Below, piece by piece: positions 23,532 to 32,943 of a DNA stretch of 64,000 nt (its first letter is position 1; each line of letters starts with the position of its first letter). Position numbers and translations under genes: made by a program. The stretch is from NCBI GenBank assembly GCA_050949165.1, contig JBMNFF010000001.1, forward strand, positions 868,001 to 932,000. The letters are read 5' to 3'. The DNA comes from DAIOXA01 sp050949165. Lineage in GTDB: Bacteria > Bacillota > Proteinivoracia > UBA4975. The notes beneath the pieces are model-generated. The model saw only the letters and a list, made by a program, of their open reading frames with translations. It was not told the DNA's origin and did not search any database.

Positions 23532-26084
23532 TCAGTCCTTCAGGGGCTCCATATTGTACCAGTTGGAGCCTGCTTTTACATCCACCACCAGGGGCACCGC
23601 CAGCTGGGCCACTCCTTCCATGCAGGTGCGGAGGATCCGGGCCGCCCACTTCAGCTCGTCGCTGGTGGTCTCCAGCACCAGTTCGTCATGGACCTGGAGG
23701 AGCATCCTGGTAACCAGGCCCTCCTGCTCCAGGCGGCGCTCAACCTCCACCATGGCCAGCTTTATGATATCTGCGGCAGTCCCCTGAATGGGGGTATTAA
23801 TAGCAGTGCGCTGGGCAAAGGAACGGCGCTGGAAGTTGCGGCTGTTGATCTCCGGCAGGTAGCGGCGCCGGTTGTAGATGGTGCTGACATACCCGTCCCG
23901 CTTGGCCTGGGCCACCACCCGCTCCATATATTCCTTGACCCCGGGGTAGCGCTTAAAATATGCATCTATATAGCTGGCAGCCTCGCCCTTGGTTATTCCC
24001 AGGGATTGGGCCAAACCAAAGTCGGTCTGGCCGTAGACCAGGCCAAAGTTCACGGCCTTGGCGGCCCGGCGCTGGCCCGGAGTCACATCGTTCAGGGCGA
24101 CGCCGAAGATCTCCGCCGCCGTGCGGCGGTGGATGTCCTGCCCCTCCCGGAAGGCCTCCAGCAGGGTGCTGTCCTGGGCAATATGGGCCAAAATCCTCAG
24201 CTCGATCTGGGAATAATCCGCCGAGAGTAACCACTGGTAACCGCCCCCCGGGATAAAGGCCTTGCGAATCCTGCGCCCTTCCTCCATGCGAATGGGAATG
24301 TTTTGCAGATTGGGCTCGGTGCTGCTGAGGCGGCCGGTGGCGGTGACCATCTGGTTAAAGGTGGTGTAGATCCTGCCGCTCTCTTTCTGCCACACCGCCT
24401 TGAGCCCGTCGATATACGTGGTCTTGAGCTTGACCAGCTGGCGATAATCCAGGATCAGCGGGACCACGGGATGGGCGTCGCTGATAAATTCCAGCACCGA
24501 GGCATCGGTGGAATAGCCGGTCTTGGTCTTGCGCACCGGCGGGATGTTGAGGCGCTCAAAGAGCACCTCCCCCAGCTGCTTGGGCGAATTGATGTTGAAC
24601 TGTAAGCCGGCCAGGTCATAGATCTGCTCCTGAAGTGCGGCAATCTTGCCGTCCAGGTCGTCGCCCATTGCATCCAGTTCCCGAACGTCCACGGCGATTC
24701 CCGTGCGTTCCATCCGGGCCAGGACCTTGCTCAGGGGCAATTCAATATCCTGGTACAGCTCCCAGGCGCCGGTTTCCCGGAGTTTGCCCTCCAGAGCCTG
24801 CCACAGAGTCGGCAGCAGCCCGGCATGGGCTGCCAGGTACTGGGCATCGCTTTGCTCTCCCTTGTCGATCCCGGTATCGGTCCAGGCCCGAACCAGAGCG
24901 GGAATCTCCATATTGCTCCCGGGCTTCAGCAAATAGGCCGCCAGCTGACAGCTGTGAACCTCGGCCTTGACCTCCACTTCCCGGTCCATGGCAAAGCGGA
25001 ACAGCGTCTTGGCGTCGTCGGTGATGACGCAAGTCCCCTCCCTGCCCAAAAACTCCTCCAGCTTTTCCAGAGCCGGGGCCAGGCTATCCCCGGCAAAGAT
25101 GGAAGTAACCTGATCCCTGCCCACTGCCAGGACCTCATTCGTGAGGAGGAGAGCCAAGTTCTGGCCGGCAAAGACCTGGGTTTCTGCAGGTTCAGTCACC
25201 ACTTCCACCTGGGTTTCGCTGTAATCCACCAGTTCCAGGCGCTGGAGCAAGGTGTTGAACTCCAGGTCCTTAAACAGGCTGTATAGCTTCTTGTCATCCC
25301 TCCGGAGCCGGGGCGGCGGCCAGTCCAGGGCGTGGGGCGCCCGAACATCTATCTCTGCCAACTTACGGCTGAGGAAGGCCTGGTCCCGGTAGGCCTCCAG
25401 ATTCTCCCGCTGCTTGCCCTTGAGGGACTGGATATTTTCATACACCCCGGCGACGCTGCCGTATTGGGAAATCAGTTTGATGGCAGTCTTCTCGCCTATG
25501 CCCGGCACCCCGGGGATGTTGTCGGAGCTGTCCCCCATCAAGCCCTTGATGTCCACGATTTGGAGAGGGCTGACGGAGTAGCGCTCGGCCACGGCCTGGG
25601 GGTCATAGACCTTGGTCTGGCTGATCCCCTTCTGGGTGAGGATTACCCGGGTGTTATCGTCCACCACCTGGAGGGTGTCCCTGTCCCCGCTGACTATCCA
25701 GACAAAGCAGCCGTTTTCCTTGGCGGTCCGGGCCAGGCTCCCCACCAGATCGTCGGCCTCATAGCCCTGTAATTCAACCCGCACCACCCCCAGGGCGTCC
25801 AGGACATCCCGGGCAATCTGCATCTGACTGCGCAGCTCAAAGGGCGTGGGGGGCCGGTTGGCCTTGTACTCGGCATACATCTCGGTATGCCTGGTGGGGC
25901 CGGGCAGGTCAAAGGCCGCCACTGCGTAATCCACGGGGTATTCCTCCAGCAACTTCATGAGCATATTGATGAATCCGTACACCGCCCCGGTGGGCTGGCC
26001 CTTGCTGTTCTCCAGGGGAGGCAGGGCAAAGAAGGCCCGGTACAACAGGCTGTTGGCGTCTATTAACATAACCTTTTCCGTCAC
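23532..26084 (-). CDS. polA: DNA polymerase I with degenerate 3'-5' exonuclease domain
   Basis: Fills gaps and removes RNA primers. Residues 1-290 form the 5'-3' exonuclease (LIDANSLLYRAFFALPPL, GYEADDLVGSLA, GLMGDSSDNIPGVPGIGEKTA). The middle domain lacks the metal-binding acidic residues: the usual DTET block reads LLLTNEVLAV and DDAKTLFRF replaces the later Asp motif, so proofreading is predicted to be absent, as in Bacillus-type enzymes. Residues 470-850 are the polymerase with SADYSQIELRILAH, RRAAKAVNFGLVYG and LQVHDELVLE. GTG at 26084 follows AAAGGGGTG. Confidence 0.97.
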   Translation of the reverse strand: MTEKVMLIDANSLLYRAFFALPPLENSKGQPTGAVYGFINMLMKLLEEYPVDYAVAAFDLPGPTRHTEMYAEYKANRPPTPFELRSQMQIARDVLDALGVVRVELQGYEADDLVGSLARTAKENGCFVWIVSGDRDTLQVVDDNTRVILTQKGISQTKVYDPQAVAERYSVSPLQIVDIKGLMGDSSDNIPGVPGIGEKTAIKLISQYGSVAGVYENIQSLKGKQRENLEAYRDQAFLSRKLAEIDVRAPHALDWPPPRLRRDDKKLYSLFKDLEFNTLLQRLELVDYSETQVEVVTEPAETQVFAGQNLALLLTNEVLAVGRDQVTSIFAGDSLAPALEKLEEFLGREGTCVITDDAKTLFRFAMDREVEVKAEVHSCQLAAYLLKPGSNMEIPALVRAWTDTGIDKGEQSDAQYLAAHAGLLPTLWQALEGKLRETGAWELYQDIELPLSKVLARMERTGIAVDVRELDAMGDDLDGKIAALQEQIYDLAGLQFNINSPKQLGEVLFERLNIPPVRKTKTGYSTDASVLEFISDAHPVVPLILDYRQLVKLKTTYIDGLKAVWQKESGRIYTTFNQMVTATGRLSSTEPNLQNIPIRMEEGRRIRKAFIPGGGYQWLLSADYSQIELRILAHIAQDSTLLEAFREGQDIHRRTAAEIFGVALNDVTPGQRRAAKAVNFGLVYGQTDFGLAQSLGITKGEAASYIDAYFKRYPGVKEYMERVVAQAKRDGYVSTIYNRRRYLPEINSRNFQRRSFAQRTAINTPIQGTAADIIKLAMVEVERRLEQEGLVTRMLLQVHDELVLETTSDELKWAARILRTCMEGVAQLAVPLVVDVKAGSNWYNMEPLKD

Positions 26085-26138
26085 TATATCACCCCTTTCG
26101 ATGATTGTACTACACCGGCCCCGGGAATGGAAGAAATC

Positions 26139-27320
26139 CTACTCTTTCTTCTTGGTGAGGAGGGTGGCCCGCTTAACCACACCCCGGCCATAGCGCTGGG
26201 AAACCCGGTCGATGGCTTCGGCAATTTTCTCTTCCTTGGCCAGGGCGGGGTCCTCAAAGAAGTTGAGCTGACGGATGCCGGCACTGCCGACCAGGTTGCC
26301 ACTGCCCACCCCCAGCAGGCGAATCCCTCGCCCCCCCAGGTCGATGCGGTTCAACAACTCCAGAGCTTTGGTATAAATGGGCATGGTCAAACAGGCCGGG
26401 GCCGGCAGGCTCCCCTGCCGGGTAATGGTCTCAAAATTACCATACCGGAGTTTCAGGGTCACCGTTCCCGCCAGGTATTTGTGCCGGCGCAGAGAAAGGG
26501 CCACATCGTCGGCCAGTTCCAGAAGCACCGCCCGCACCGTATCCATATCGGTGAGGTCCCGGGGGAAAGTGGTTTCCCGGCTGATGGACTTTGCCTCCCG
26601 GCTGGTCTCCACCGTCCGGACATCTTCACCCCGGGCCAGGTGCCAGAGGCTGACCCCCAGCTTGCCGAAGGCCGTGGTGAGCAAGTGCTGAGGCAGGCGG
26701 GCCAATTGCCCCACCGTGTCTATACCCATTTTTCTCAACTTGACGGCGGTCTTCTCGCCCACCCCCCACAATTTCTCCACTGGCAGGGGATGGAGCACAG
26801 CCTCCACCTCTCCCGGCTCAATCACGGTAAAACCGCCGGGCTTATGCAAGTCCGAAGCCAGCTTGGCCAGAAATTTGTTGGGGGCGATTCCCACCGAGCA
26901 GGAAAGGCCCAACTCCCGGAGGATATTCTCTTGGATACTGGCCGCTATGGCCACCGGTGGGCCAAAGAGCCCTTGGCAACCTGAGACATCCAAAAAGGCC
27001 TCGTCAATGGAAAGGGGTTCCACCAAGGGAGTGTAGCGGGACATGATCTGCATTATCTGCCGGGATACTTCGGCATACTTACTCATGTTCCCCCGGAGGA
27101 AAATGCCCTGGGGGCAAAGGCGCCACGCCTGGACCAGGGGCATGGCGGAATGAACCCCGAATTTACGGGCCTCGTAACTGGCAGTGGAAACCACTGCCCG
27201 CAGGTCCCGGCGGGGATCGCCGCCAATTATGACCGGTTTGCCCCGGTATTCCGGGTTGTCCCTTATCTCCACAGCGGCGAAAAAGGCATCCATATCCACG
27301 TGAATGATGGGCGTATCCAC
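26139..27320 (-). CDS. dinB: DNA polymerase IV (Y family)
   Basis: Translesion polymerase. Catalytic motifs: IIHVDMDAFFAAVE with its metal-binding Asp, SYEARKFGVHSAMP, and PLSIDEAFLDVSG with the DE pair. After the palm comes the helix-hairpin-helix and the little-finger domain. GTG at 27320 is chosen: GAGGGGGTGAGG precedes it, and the longer frame to 27368 would contain the promoter. It lies just upstream of polA, 54 bases apart, and is preceded by a LexA-like box. Confidence 0.94.
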   Translation of the reverse strand: MDTPIIHVDMDAFFAAVEIRDNPEYRGKPVIIGGDPRRDLRAVVSTASYEARKFGVHSAMPLVQAWRLCPQGIFLRGNMSKYAEVSRQIMQIMSRYTPLVEPLSIDEAFLDVSGCQGLFGPPVAIAASIQENILRELGLSCSVGIAPNKFLAKLASDLHKPGGFTVIEPGEVEAVLHPLPVEKLWGVGEKTAVKLRKMGIDTVGQLARLPQHLLTTAFGKLGVSLWHLARGEDVRTVETSREAKSISRETTFPRDLTDMDTVRAVLLELADDVALSLRRHKYLAGTVTLKLRYGNFETITRQGSLPAPACLTMPIYTKALELLNRIDLGGRGIRLLGVGSGNLVGSAGIRQLNFFEDPALAKEEKIAEAIDRVSQRYGRGVVKRATLLTKKKE

Positions 27321-27339
27321 ATCCTCACCCCCTCTCCCG

Positions 27340-27368
27340 ATTATACCAAACCTATGTTCGAATGACAA
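27340..27368 (-). promoter_or_regulatory. dinB promoter with a LexA (SOS) box in the spacer
   Basis: Minus strand: TTGTCA (27363-27368), 17 bases, TATAAT (27340-27345). The spacer contains CGAACATAGGTTTG (27347-27360), close to the Gram-positive LexA/DinR consensus CGAAC-N4-GTTCG with one change in the right half. Repression by LexA and induction by DNA damage are inferred. Confidence 0.8.
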
Positions 27369-27388
27369 AACTCCCCGCAGGGAGTCTA
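27367..27388 (-). terminator. Terminator after the peptide-binding lipoprotein gene
   Basis: Minus-strand GACTCCCTGCGGGGAGTTTTGTC; the T run touches the dinB -35 box, so the two units abut. Confidence 0.75.
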
Positions 27389-29014
27389 TTTATTTTCCTC
27401 AATGTACCAGGCCTCGACCCGGCAGGGCCCCAGGGGCGAAACGCCAAAGCCTTTGACATTGTCGGCCACAGCGACGGTGAGCTCCCGGGAGAACAAGAAG
27501 ACATAGGGCAATTCCCGGGTGAGGATATCCAGAGCCTGGGCATAGAACTCCCGGCGAGCCTCAGGATTGCCTGCCTGCCTGCCAAGCTTCAGGGCAATAT
27601 CCAAGTCAGTATTGTAAAAGGCGCCAAAATTCAGGCCCTCCTGCACAGCGGTGGAATGAAAAAGATCGAAGACATCGGGGTCGGCAGAGAGTCGCAAGCC
27701 TGTCAGGAGCAGGTGAAACTCCCCTGCATACATGTGGTTTACCAGCATCCTGTTCCAGGAAACGGCATTGAGCTCCATCTCCAGACCCACAGTCTCCAAG
27801 TCCCTGCGGATCATCTCGGCCATGGCCATTTCCAGGGCATTGTCCTCCCGAAGGGTCAGGGCAAAGGTAAAGCGCTGATTGTCTTTGTACCTGCAGCCGT
27901 CGGCGCCCAGCCGCCAGCCCGCCTCGCTGAGGAGGGCTGCAGCAGCATCGGGGTCGTAGGCATATTCACTGGCGATTTCCGGATAAAACCAGGAATCCGG
28001 CAAGATGGGAGAGTTCATGATGATTCCCTTGCCCTCCAAGACGTCTTGGATATACTGCTCCCGGTTCAGGGCATGGGCAACGGCCTGGCGTACCCTGCGA
28101 TCCAGCCAGGGGTTGTCCTTGCCACGGCCAAAGGCATTGGGGCGAAAGTTAAAGCATAGGACCTCGTAGCCCAGCTCCTGGGCGCCATAAAAGCGATGGC
28201 TTTCCCCGAGCTTTTCCTCTAACCTTTGGGCATGCTGAGGGGGAATGTCCGTGACCAAGTCCACTTCTCCTGCTTCCAGGGCGGCGATGGCGGCAGCGGA
28301 ATCGGGATAGAATCTGAAGCAGAGGGTCTGGATATAGGGGCCGGAACCGTAGTAGCCGGGATTGCATTCCAGGGTGATGTACTGGTTGTCTACCCAGGAG
28401 GCGAAGACATAGGGGCCGGTCCCCACCGGCTGCCAATTCCGGGGGTGTTTGGCCATGTCCGCGATGGCCACCCGATCTGCTCCAACGGCAAGGTTTGGAT
28501 CAAAGATATGCCGGGGCAGGATTCCCTGGCGCATGTTGGCCAGAAAGGGACCCCAGGGCTCTGAGAGCATGAATCTGATGGTGTAATCGTCCACCACCTC
28601 AATCCCCTTCAGGCGCTCGAATTCCGCCGCCCGGTTGCCGGGATAATCGCCGTTGAAGGCGATGGTGTCCATGGTAAATTCCACATCCCGGGCCGTAAAG
28701 GGCTTGCCGTCGTGCCAGGTCACATCCCGGCGCAGGTAAAAGGTCCACTCCAGATTATCCGGGGAAACCTCCCAATCCAAAGCCAGCTGGCCCACCAACT
28801 GGAGGTTCTCATCATAACAAACCAGTCCCTGGTAGATATGCTCCACAATCCGGGCCGAGGCGGGATCTGTGCTCAGGACCGGGTTGAGCATACCGGGGAT
28901 GCCCACCAGGGCCCAGTTGAGGGTGCCGCCTACTGCAGGCTCCTGGGACGAACAGCTCGCCCCCAAGCTCAGCAAGGAAAAGACTGCCAGGATGGCAATG
29001 ATCTTCTTTATCAT
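27386..29014 (-). CDS. ABC substrate-binding lipoprotein, family 5, without its transporter
   Basis: An oligopeptide-type binding protein of 542 residues. The lipobox is in the SLGASC segment (Cys20). Family markers: LALDWEVSPDNLEWTFYLR, VTWHDGKPFTARDVEFTMD and RVRQAVAHALNREQYI. ATG at 29014 follows GGGAGGT. No permease or ATPase gene lies near, so this is an orphan binding protein that may share a transporter encoded elsewhere, perhaps also served by the incomplete operon at 7449-10655. Confidence 0.92.
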   Translation of the reverse strand: MIKKIIAILAVFSLLSLGASCSSQEPAVGGTLNWALVGIPGMLNPVLSTDPASARIVEHIYQGLVCYDENLQLVGQLALDWEVSPDNLEWTFYLRRDVTWHDGKPFTARDVEFTMDTIAFNGDYPGNRAAEFERLKGIEVVDDYTIRFMLSEPWGPFLANMRQGILPRHIFDPNLAVGADRVAIADMAKHPRNWQPVGTGPYVFASWVDNQYITLECNPGYYGSGPYIQTLCFRFYPDSAAAIAALEAGEVDLVTDIPPQHAQRLEEKLGESHRFYGAQELGYEVLCFNFRPNAFGRGKDNPWLDRRVRQAVAHALNREQYIQDVLEGKGIIMNSPILPDSWFYPEIASEYAYDPDAAAALLSEAGWRLGADGCRYKDNQRFTFALTLREDNALEMAMAEMIRRDLETVGLEMELNAVSWNRMLVNHMYAGEFHLLLTGLRLSADPDVFDLFHSTAVQEGLNFGAFYNTDLDIALKLGRQAGNPEARREFYAQALDILTRELPYVFLFSRELTVAVADNVKGFGVSPLGPCRVEAWYIEENK

Positions 29015-29069
29015 AGCTATACCTCCCGAAAACAAGGGGATAAAATAGCTTTTCCCAATTCTGCCGGGC

Positions 29070-30677
29070 TTATACATACAGCTTCCAGTCGTCCCGATGG
29101 AAGATATGCAGGATGTAGCGGGCCCGGGAGCCACCTACATAGAGATCAGGCCTGGTACACACGGGACTGTCGGGCCTGACCCCGATCAGGAGCACTATGT
29201 CCGCCTCCAGGCCTTTGAAGGCCCGGATGGTGCTAAAGCGCAGGGCATTGGGCCGAGGGTCTCCCACCTCGGCCAGGGGGCAACCCGCCAGGGTCTCCAG
29301 CCCCGCCAGGCAACTCTTCTCCCGGCGGTTGGGGGAGAGGATGGTGATGCGGCGAGCCTGTATCCCCCGTTCCAGCAAGCGGGTGACCTCCCTTTCCAGC
29401 AGGCGCAGCTGCTGGCTGTCGCTGGTCCAGGTGTGGAAGTGGACCTCGCCGCTGTCGGTGAGGCCCAGGCGCACCCGCAGGCCGCTGAGGGGAGAGATCC
29501 AGCGCTGGCAGACCGAGGCGGTGTTGCGCAGGTTTACCGTCAGCCGGAACCGGGATGCGGGCAGGGACTCCAGGCCCGCCGGATCCACATTGAAGATGTT
29601 CTGGCTGGGATCGGCAAAGACGTAGAACTCCCCATCCTCCCGCACCATCGCCTCCAGGCACTGGAACCAGTGGGGGCGGAAATCCTGGCCCTCATCGACT
29701 ATTATGGCGTCATACTTTTGCTCAGGGGGAAGCTGGGCGAAATGATGCCGCCCCTTCTCGGGCAGGACATTCTCGAAGTAATTGTCATATTCCTCAGGGT
29801 CCGCCGGGGGCCGGCAGCCTGTCACCCTTTCCAGCAGGCCGTGGAAGTGGCGGGCGGTGAGGTTTTCTATCTCAGCGGGGAATTGACTGGCCAGGTTTTT
29901 GTTGTAACAGGTCAGGACCACTTTCTTGCCTGCCTCGGCCAGGCGCCTGGCCTTTTCCACCGCCAGCATGGTCTTGCCGGTGCCGGCGGCGCCATAGAAG
30001 ACCATGCGCCGGTTCAGTTCCGTCTCTTCCAGAATCCTTTCCTGCTCCTGGGTTAACTTGTGCCGGGCCCTTTCGGCAAAGGACCGGATCTGGGACTCCA
30101 GAGTATTGTACAGCCGAAAGCTTGCCGTCAACAGCTCGGTCAATCGGGAAATGGCCGCCGGGTCCCTCCCTGCCCGGGGCATAGCGGTGAAGATCTCGCC
30201 CACGCGCAGGGAAAAGTTGTCCAGGTCCCGCATCAGCACAAGGTTGGCGGGCTTGACAAAGGGGGGAATCTGACCCTGGATCTGGCTGCAGTCCAGGCAA
30301 CAGAGGCCGATGTCGAAGCCCAGGGGGAAATTCCAGCCATGCTTATCCCGGTAGAGCCGGGCAATGGCATAGGCGGCGCCCCGGGCCTGGGCAAGGGGAT
30401 CCTTCTCCATCTCCCGGTATCCGTCCTGGGTGTACTCATGCCAGCGTCCATTGAACAGGCCCACCTGGCCTGGCAGGACCTTGAATACCAGGAAGCCCTT
30501 GAAGGGATGGATGATGACCAGGTCCGCCTGCCAAATCACGGCGCCGGTAATTTCATCGCAAAACTTGTATTTGTACACCACGGTGTAATCCTCGGGCAGA
30601 TCCCGGGCCGCACTGTACAGCCTGGCCTCGCCCTCCTCTAATACTGCAGGATCCAGTTCCGGAACAATCCGCGCCAT
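29070..30677 (-). CDS. NERD-domain helicase-like ATPase
   Basis: The 535-residue protein joins an N-terminal NERD (nuclease-related) domain, about residues 15-110, to a UvrD/PIF1-like superfamily 1 helicase core. Walker A is GAAGTGKT at 229-236, Walker B is IIVDEGQDF near residue 340, and a late RAFKGLEADIVLL box is helicase motif V/VI-like. In the NERD part the Asp of WQADLVII (D52) is kept, but the expected E-x-K reads VFKV, so nuclease activity is doubtful. Possible roles are DNA repair or phage defence. ATG at 30677 follows AGGAGG. Confidence 0.85.
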   Translation of the reverse strand: MARIVPELDPAVLEEGEARLYSAARDLPEDYTVVYKYKFCDEITGAVIWQADLVIIHPFKGFLVFKVLPGQVGLFNGRWHEYTQDGYREMEKDPLAQARGAAYAIARLYRDKHGWNFPLGFDIGLCCLDCSQIQGQIPPFVKPANLVLMRDLDNFSLRVGEIFTAMPRAGRDPAAISRLTELLTASFRLYNTLESQIRSFAERARHKLTQEQERILEETELNRRMVFYGAAGTGKTMLAVEKARRLAEAGKKVVLTCYNKNLASQFPAEIENLTARHFHGLLERVTGCRPPADPEEYDNYFENVLPEKGRHHFAQLPPEQKYDAIIVDEGQDFRPHWFQCLEAMVREDGEFYVFADPSQNIFNVDPAGLESLPASRFRLTVNLRNTASVCQRWISPLSGLRVRLGLTDSGEVHFHTWTSDSQQLRLLEREVTRLLERGIQARRITILSPNRREKSCLAGLETLAGCPLAEVGDPRPNALRFSTIRAFKGLEADIVLLIGVRPDSPVCTRPDLYVGGSRARYILHIFHRDDWKLYV

Positions 30678-30737
30678 CGACTACACCTCCTGCTGCAGTT
30701 ATTTGACCTTTATACAGAAATTTCCTGCTAGACAGGC

Positions 30738-30762
30738 AAAAAAACCGGGCAAGCCCGGTTTA
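30738..30762 (-). terminator. Terminator after the VOC gene
   Basis: Minus-strand AAACCGGGCTTGCCCGGTTT followed by T5; starts at the VOC stop codon. Confidence 0.92.
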
Positions 30763-31227
30763 GTCCTTCAGCATATCTGTCACGGCCTGGGGCGCGACGC
30801 CAAAGCGGCGGGCGATGTCCTCGACACTCTGCCCCGCCTCCGCCAATCTCCTGGCTGTTACCCAAAGGTACTCATCCACCTCGATGCAGTGCCCGTCCAG
30901 GTCCCGGCAACGAAACACCAACTGCCCCCAGGGATGAGCTCGGACAGGGTGGAGAATCTCGACCCCCGCCGAGAGCAGGCGCTGAAACAAATCCTCAATA
31001 TCATCGGTGTGAAACTCTATTTCCATGCCGCCCCGACCGGACAAGATTCCGGCATCCAGACCGGATTGTTCTGCCATGTCGTCCTGCTCCCACAGGGCCA
31101 GGCCCGACTCAAAGCCGATTAACTTACCCATATCAACCGCCACCGACTGAGTGAAGAAGTCTTGATAGAACTTTCTTGCCCGGGGCAAGTCCCGGACCGC
31201 CAAAATTGTGTAGGCTAATTTCGTCAT
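30760..31227 (-). CDS. VOC (glyoxalase/bleomycin-resistance fold) protein with C-terminal HTH-like tail
   Basis: Residues 1-120 form one VOC module pair: ILAVRDLPRARKFYQDFF at the start, EIEFHTDDIEDLFQRL in the middle, and FRCRDLDGHCIEVDEYLW at the end. The last ~30 residues (AEAGQSVEDIARRFGVAPQ) have the spacing of a helix-turn-helix and are not part of normal VOC proteins of this size. The substrate is unknown. ATG at 31227 follows GGAGG. Confidence 0.85.
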   Translation of the reverse strand: MTKLAYTILAVRDLPRARKFYQDFFTQSVAVDMGKLIGFESGLALWEQDDMAEQSGLDAGILSGRGGMEIEFHTDDIEDLFQRLLSAGVEILHPVRAHPWGQLVFRCRDLDGHCIEVDEYLWVTARRLAEAGQSVEDIARRFGVAPQAVTDMLKD

Positions 31228-31252
31228 CCTCTGCCTCCGCTGTTGTAATAGA

Positions 31253-32017
31253 TTACCCCTGATCCAACAGGAGTTGGCGCTGCCGGTTGAAGTACTGGCG
31301 GTAGGCCAGCAAGTTGACTATGGCCACCGTCAGGAAGGGACTGCCCAGAAGCATGTACATGATGACAATCTGGAACTTGACCGCTGCCAGGGGTGAGGCA
31401 CCAGCCAGAATCATCCCGCTCATCCCCCCGGGCAGGCTGACAATCCCCACCACCTTGGCCCGGTCCACCACCGGTACCATGGCGGTGATGACAGACTTTT
31501 TCAAAGCCGGCGATGCGGCCTGGATGGGACTGGCCCCCAGGGAGAGGGCGGCCTCCACCCGCATCCGGTTATTCTTTAGCTCGTCATCCAAGCGCATCAG
31601 GGCCAGGGAGGCGCCGTTCATGACATTGCCGACCACCATGCCCGAAACCGGAATGATGTATTGCGCCTGGAAGGGGATGATGCCAAAGCCCGAGAGGATT
31701 AAGATGGTAACTGCGGTGGTGGCGAAGATGGCGATGGAGCTGATGAGGTATGAGTTTTTTACTTTACTCCCCCGCTTGCCTGAGTTATATGAGGCTACCC
31801 CCGCCATCAAAGCCACCATCAACACAATCCAGATGGGGGAATCCAGGTCGAAAATCAGGGTCAGGACATAACCGATGGCCAGGAGCTGGACAAAGGCGCG
31901 AATAGCCGAGATAATGATGTCCTTCTCCATTTTGACCTTAAACATACGTGAGAAGTACAAGGCGGCTGCTACGAAGACAAGGGATAAGAAAACCTGAGGA
32001 GTGGTGATTTCAGCCAT
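31253..32017 (-). CDS. fetB: FetB-type ABC transporter permease (UPF0014)
   Basis: The membrane subunit of FetAB, which in E. coli exports iron and protects against oxidative stress. It has seven hydrophobic segments over 254 residues. Conserved landmarks: RAFVQLLAIGYVL, SGMVVGNVMNGASLALMRL and the cytoplasmic EAALSLGASPIQAA loop, then SLPGGMSGMILAGASPL. ATG at 32017 lies within the fetA end (8-base overlap), with AAGGAGG as ribosome site. Iron as substrate is from family knowledge. Confidence 0.9.
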   Translation of the reverse strand: MAEITTPQVFLSLVFVAAALYFSRMFKVKMEKDIIISAIRAFVQLLAIGYVLTLIFDLDSPIWIVLMVALMAGVASYNSGKRGSKVKNSYLISSIAIFATTAVTILILSGFGIIPFQAQYIIPVSGMVVGNVMNGASLALMRLDDELKNNRMRVEAALSLGASPIQAASPALKKSVITAMVPVVDRAKVVGIVSLPGGMSGMILAGASPLAAVKFQIVIMYMLLGSPFLTVAIVNLLAYRQYFNRQRQLLLDQG

Positions 32018-32750
32018 TGGCCTCCTCCTTTCCCCGGGTGAGAATGTCCCGGATTTCTGCGTTGGCAAAGAGCTCCTCCGGACTGCCGTCGAAAATCTTG
32101 CGCCCTTGGTCCAGGACCAGGCAGGCGGTGGCAATGCGCCCAATTTGCTCCAGATTGTGGCTGACCAGGATAATGGTCCGCCCCTGCCGGTTGAGCTCCA
32201 GAATCAGGTTCTCGATGGTCCGGGTGGCGGCGGGATCCAGAGATGAGGTGGGCTCATCCATGAGGATGATTTCCGGCTCCAGGGACAGGGTCCGGGCCAG
32301 GTTGACCCGCTGCTTCTGGCCTCCGGAAAGAGACTCCACATTGCGGTTCAGGAGCTCCGGGGGCAGGCCCACCCGCTCCAGGAGCTCCAGGGCGGTGGGA
32401 TCGTGATTACAGCGCCTCAACCCCTGCAGGCAAAGGCCATAGAGCAGGTTCTCCTTGACACTGCCTTCAAAGAGTGCTGCCTCTTGAAACATAAAGCCCA
32501 CCTTGGCCCGCAGCTCCCGAATATCCCAGTCCCGAAGCTCCCGGCCCTGGATGACGATTCGGCCGGAAGAGCTGTCGTCCAGGCGATTGATCAGACGCAA
32601 GACGCTGCTCTTCCCCGAACCCGAGGGGCCGGCCAAGGCAAAGATCGCCCCGGCAGGCGCCGAAAAGCTCAGATTCCGCAGGATATCTACAGCCTGGCCC
32701 TGCTCATCTTTTTTCTGCAAACTCACATCTTCAAAGCACACACTTGTCAC
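32010..32750 (-). CDS. fetA: FetA-type ABC transporter ATPase
   Basis: ATP-binding partner of FetB. Walker A GPSGSGKSS, Q-loop GFMFQEAALF, signature SLSGGQKQR, Walker B IILMDEPTSSLD and H-loop LVSHN are all intact in a 246-residue protein. GTG at 32750 follows GGAGG. It overlaps fetB by eight bases. The order fetA-fetB is the same as in E. coli. Confidence 0.92.
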   Translation of the reverse strand: MTSVCFEDVSLQKKDEQGQAVDILRNLSFSAPAGAIFALAGPSGSGKSSVLRLINRLDDSSSGRIVIQGRELRDWDIRELRAKVGFMFQEAALFEGSVKENLLYGLCLQGLRRCNHDPTALELLERVGLPPELLNRNVESLSGGQKQRVNLARTLSLEPEIILMDEPTSSLDPAATRTIENLILELNRQGRTIILVSHNLEQIGRIATACLVLDQGRKIFDGSPEELFANAEIRDILTRGKEEANG

Positions 32751-32943
32751 AGCAAGACCTCCGCAATTGTATTCTGTATCTCATATTCGCGAACCGGCTC
32801 TGCCAATCCTGCCCGCGGAGAGTTCCCTGCCGGTTTTTGGCCGGGATAGCCTAAACTGGAGCCGGGCACTTTAAGTACCAACCAGGATGACGCATCGATG
32901 TAAAAAGCCTTTCCCGCCCTCTCCAATTTGGCTTGGATTGGGC

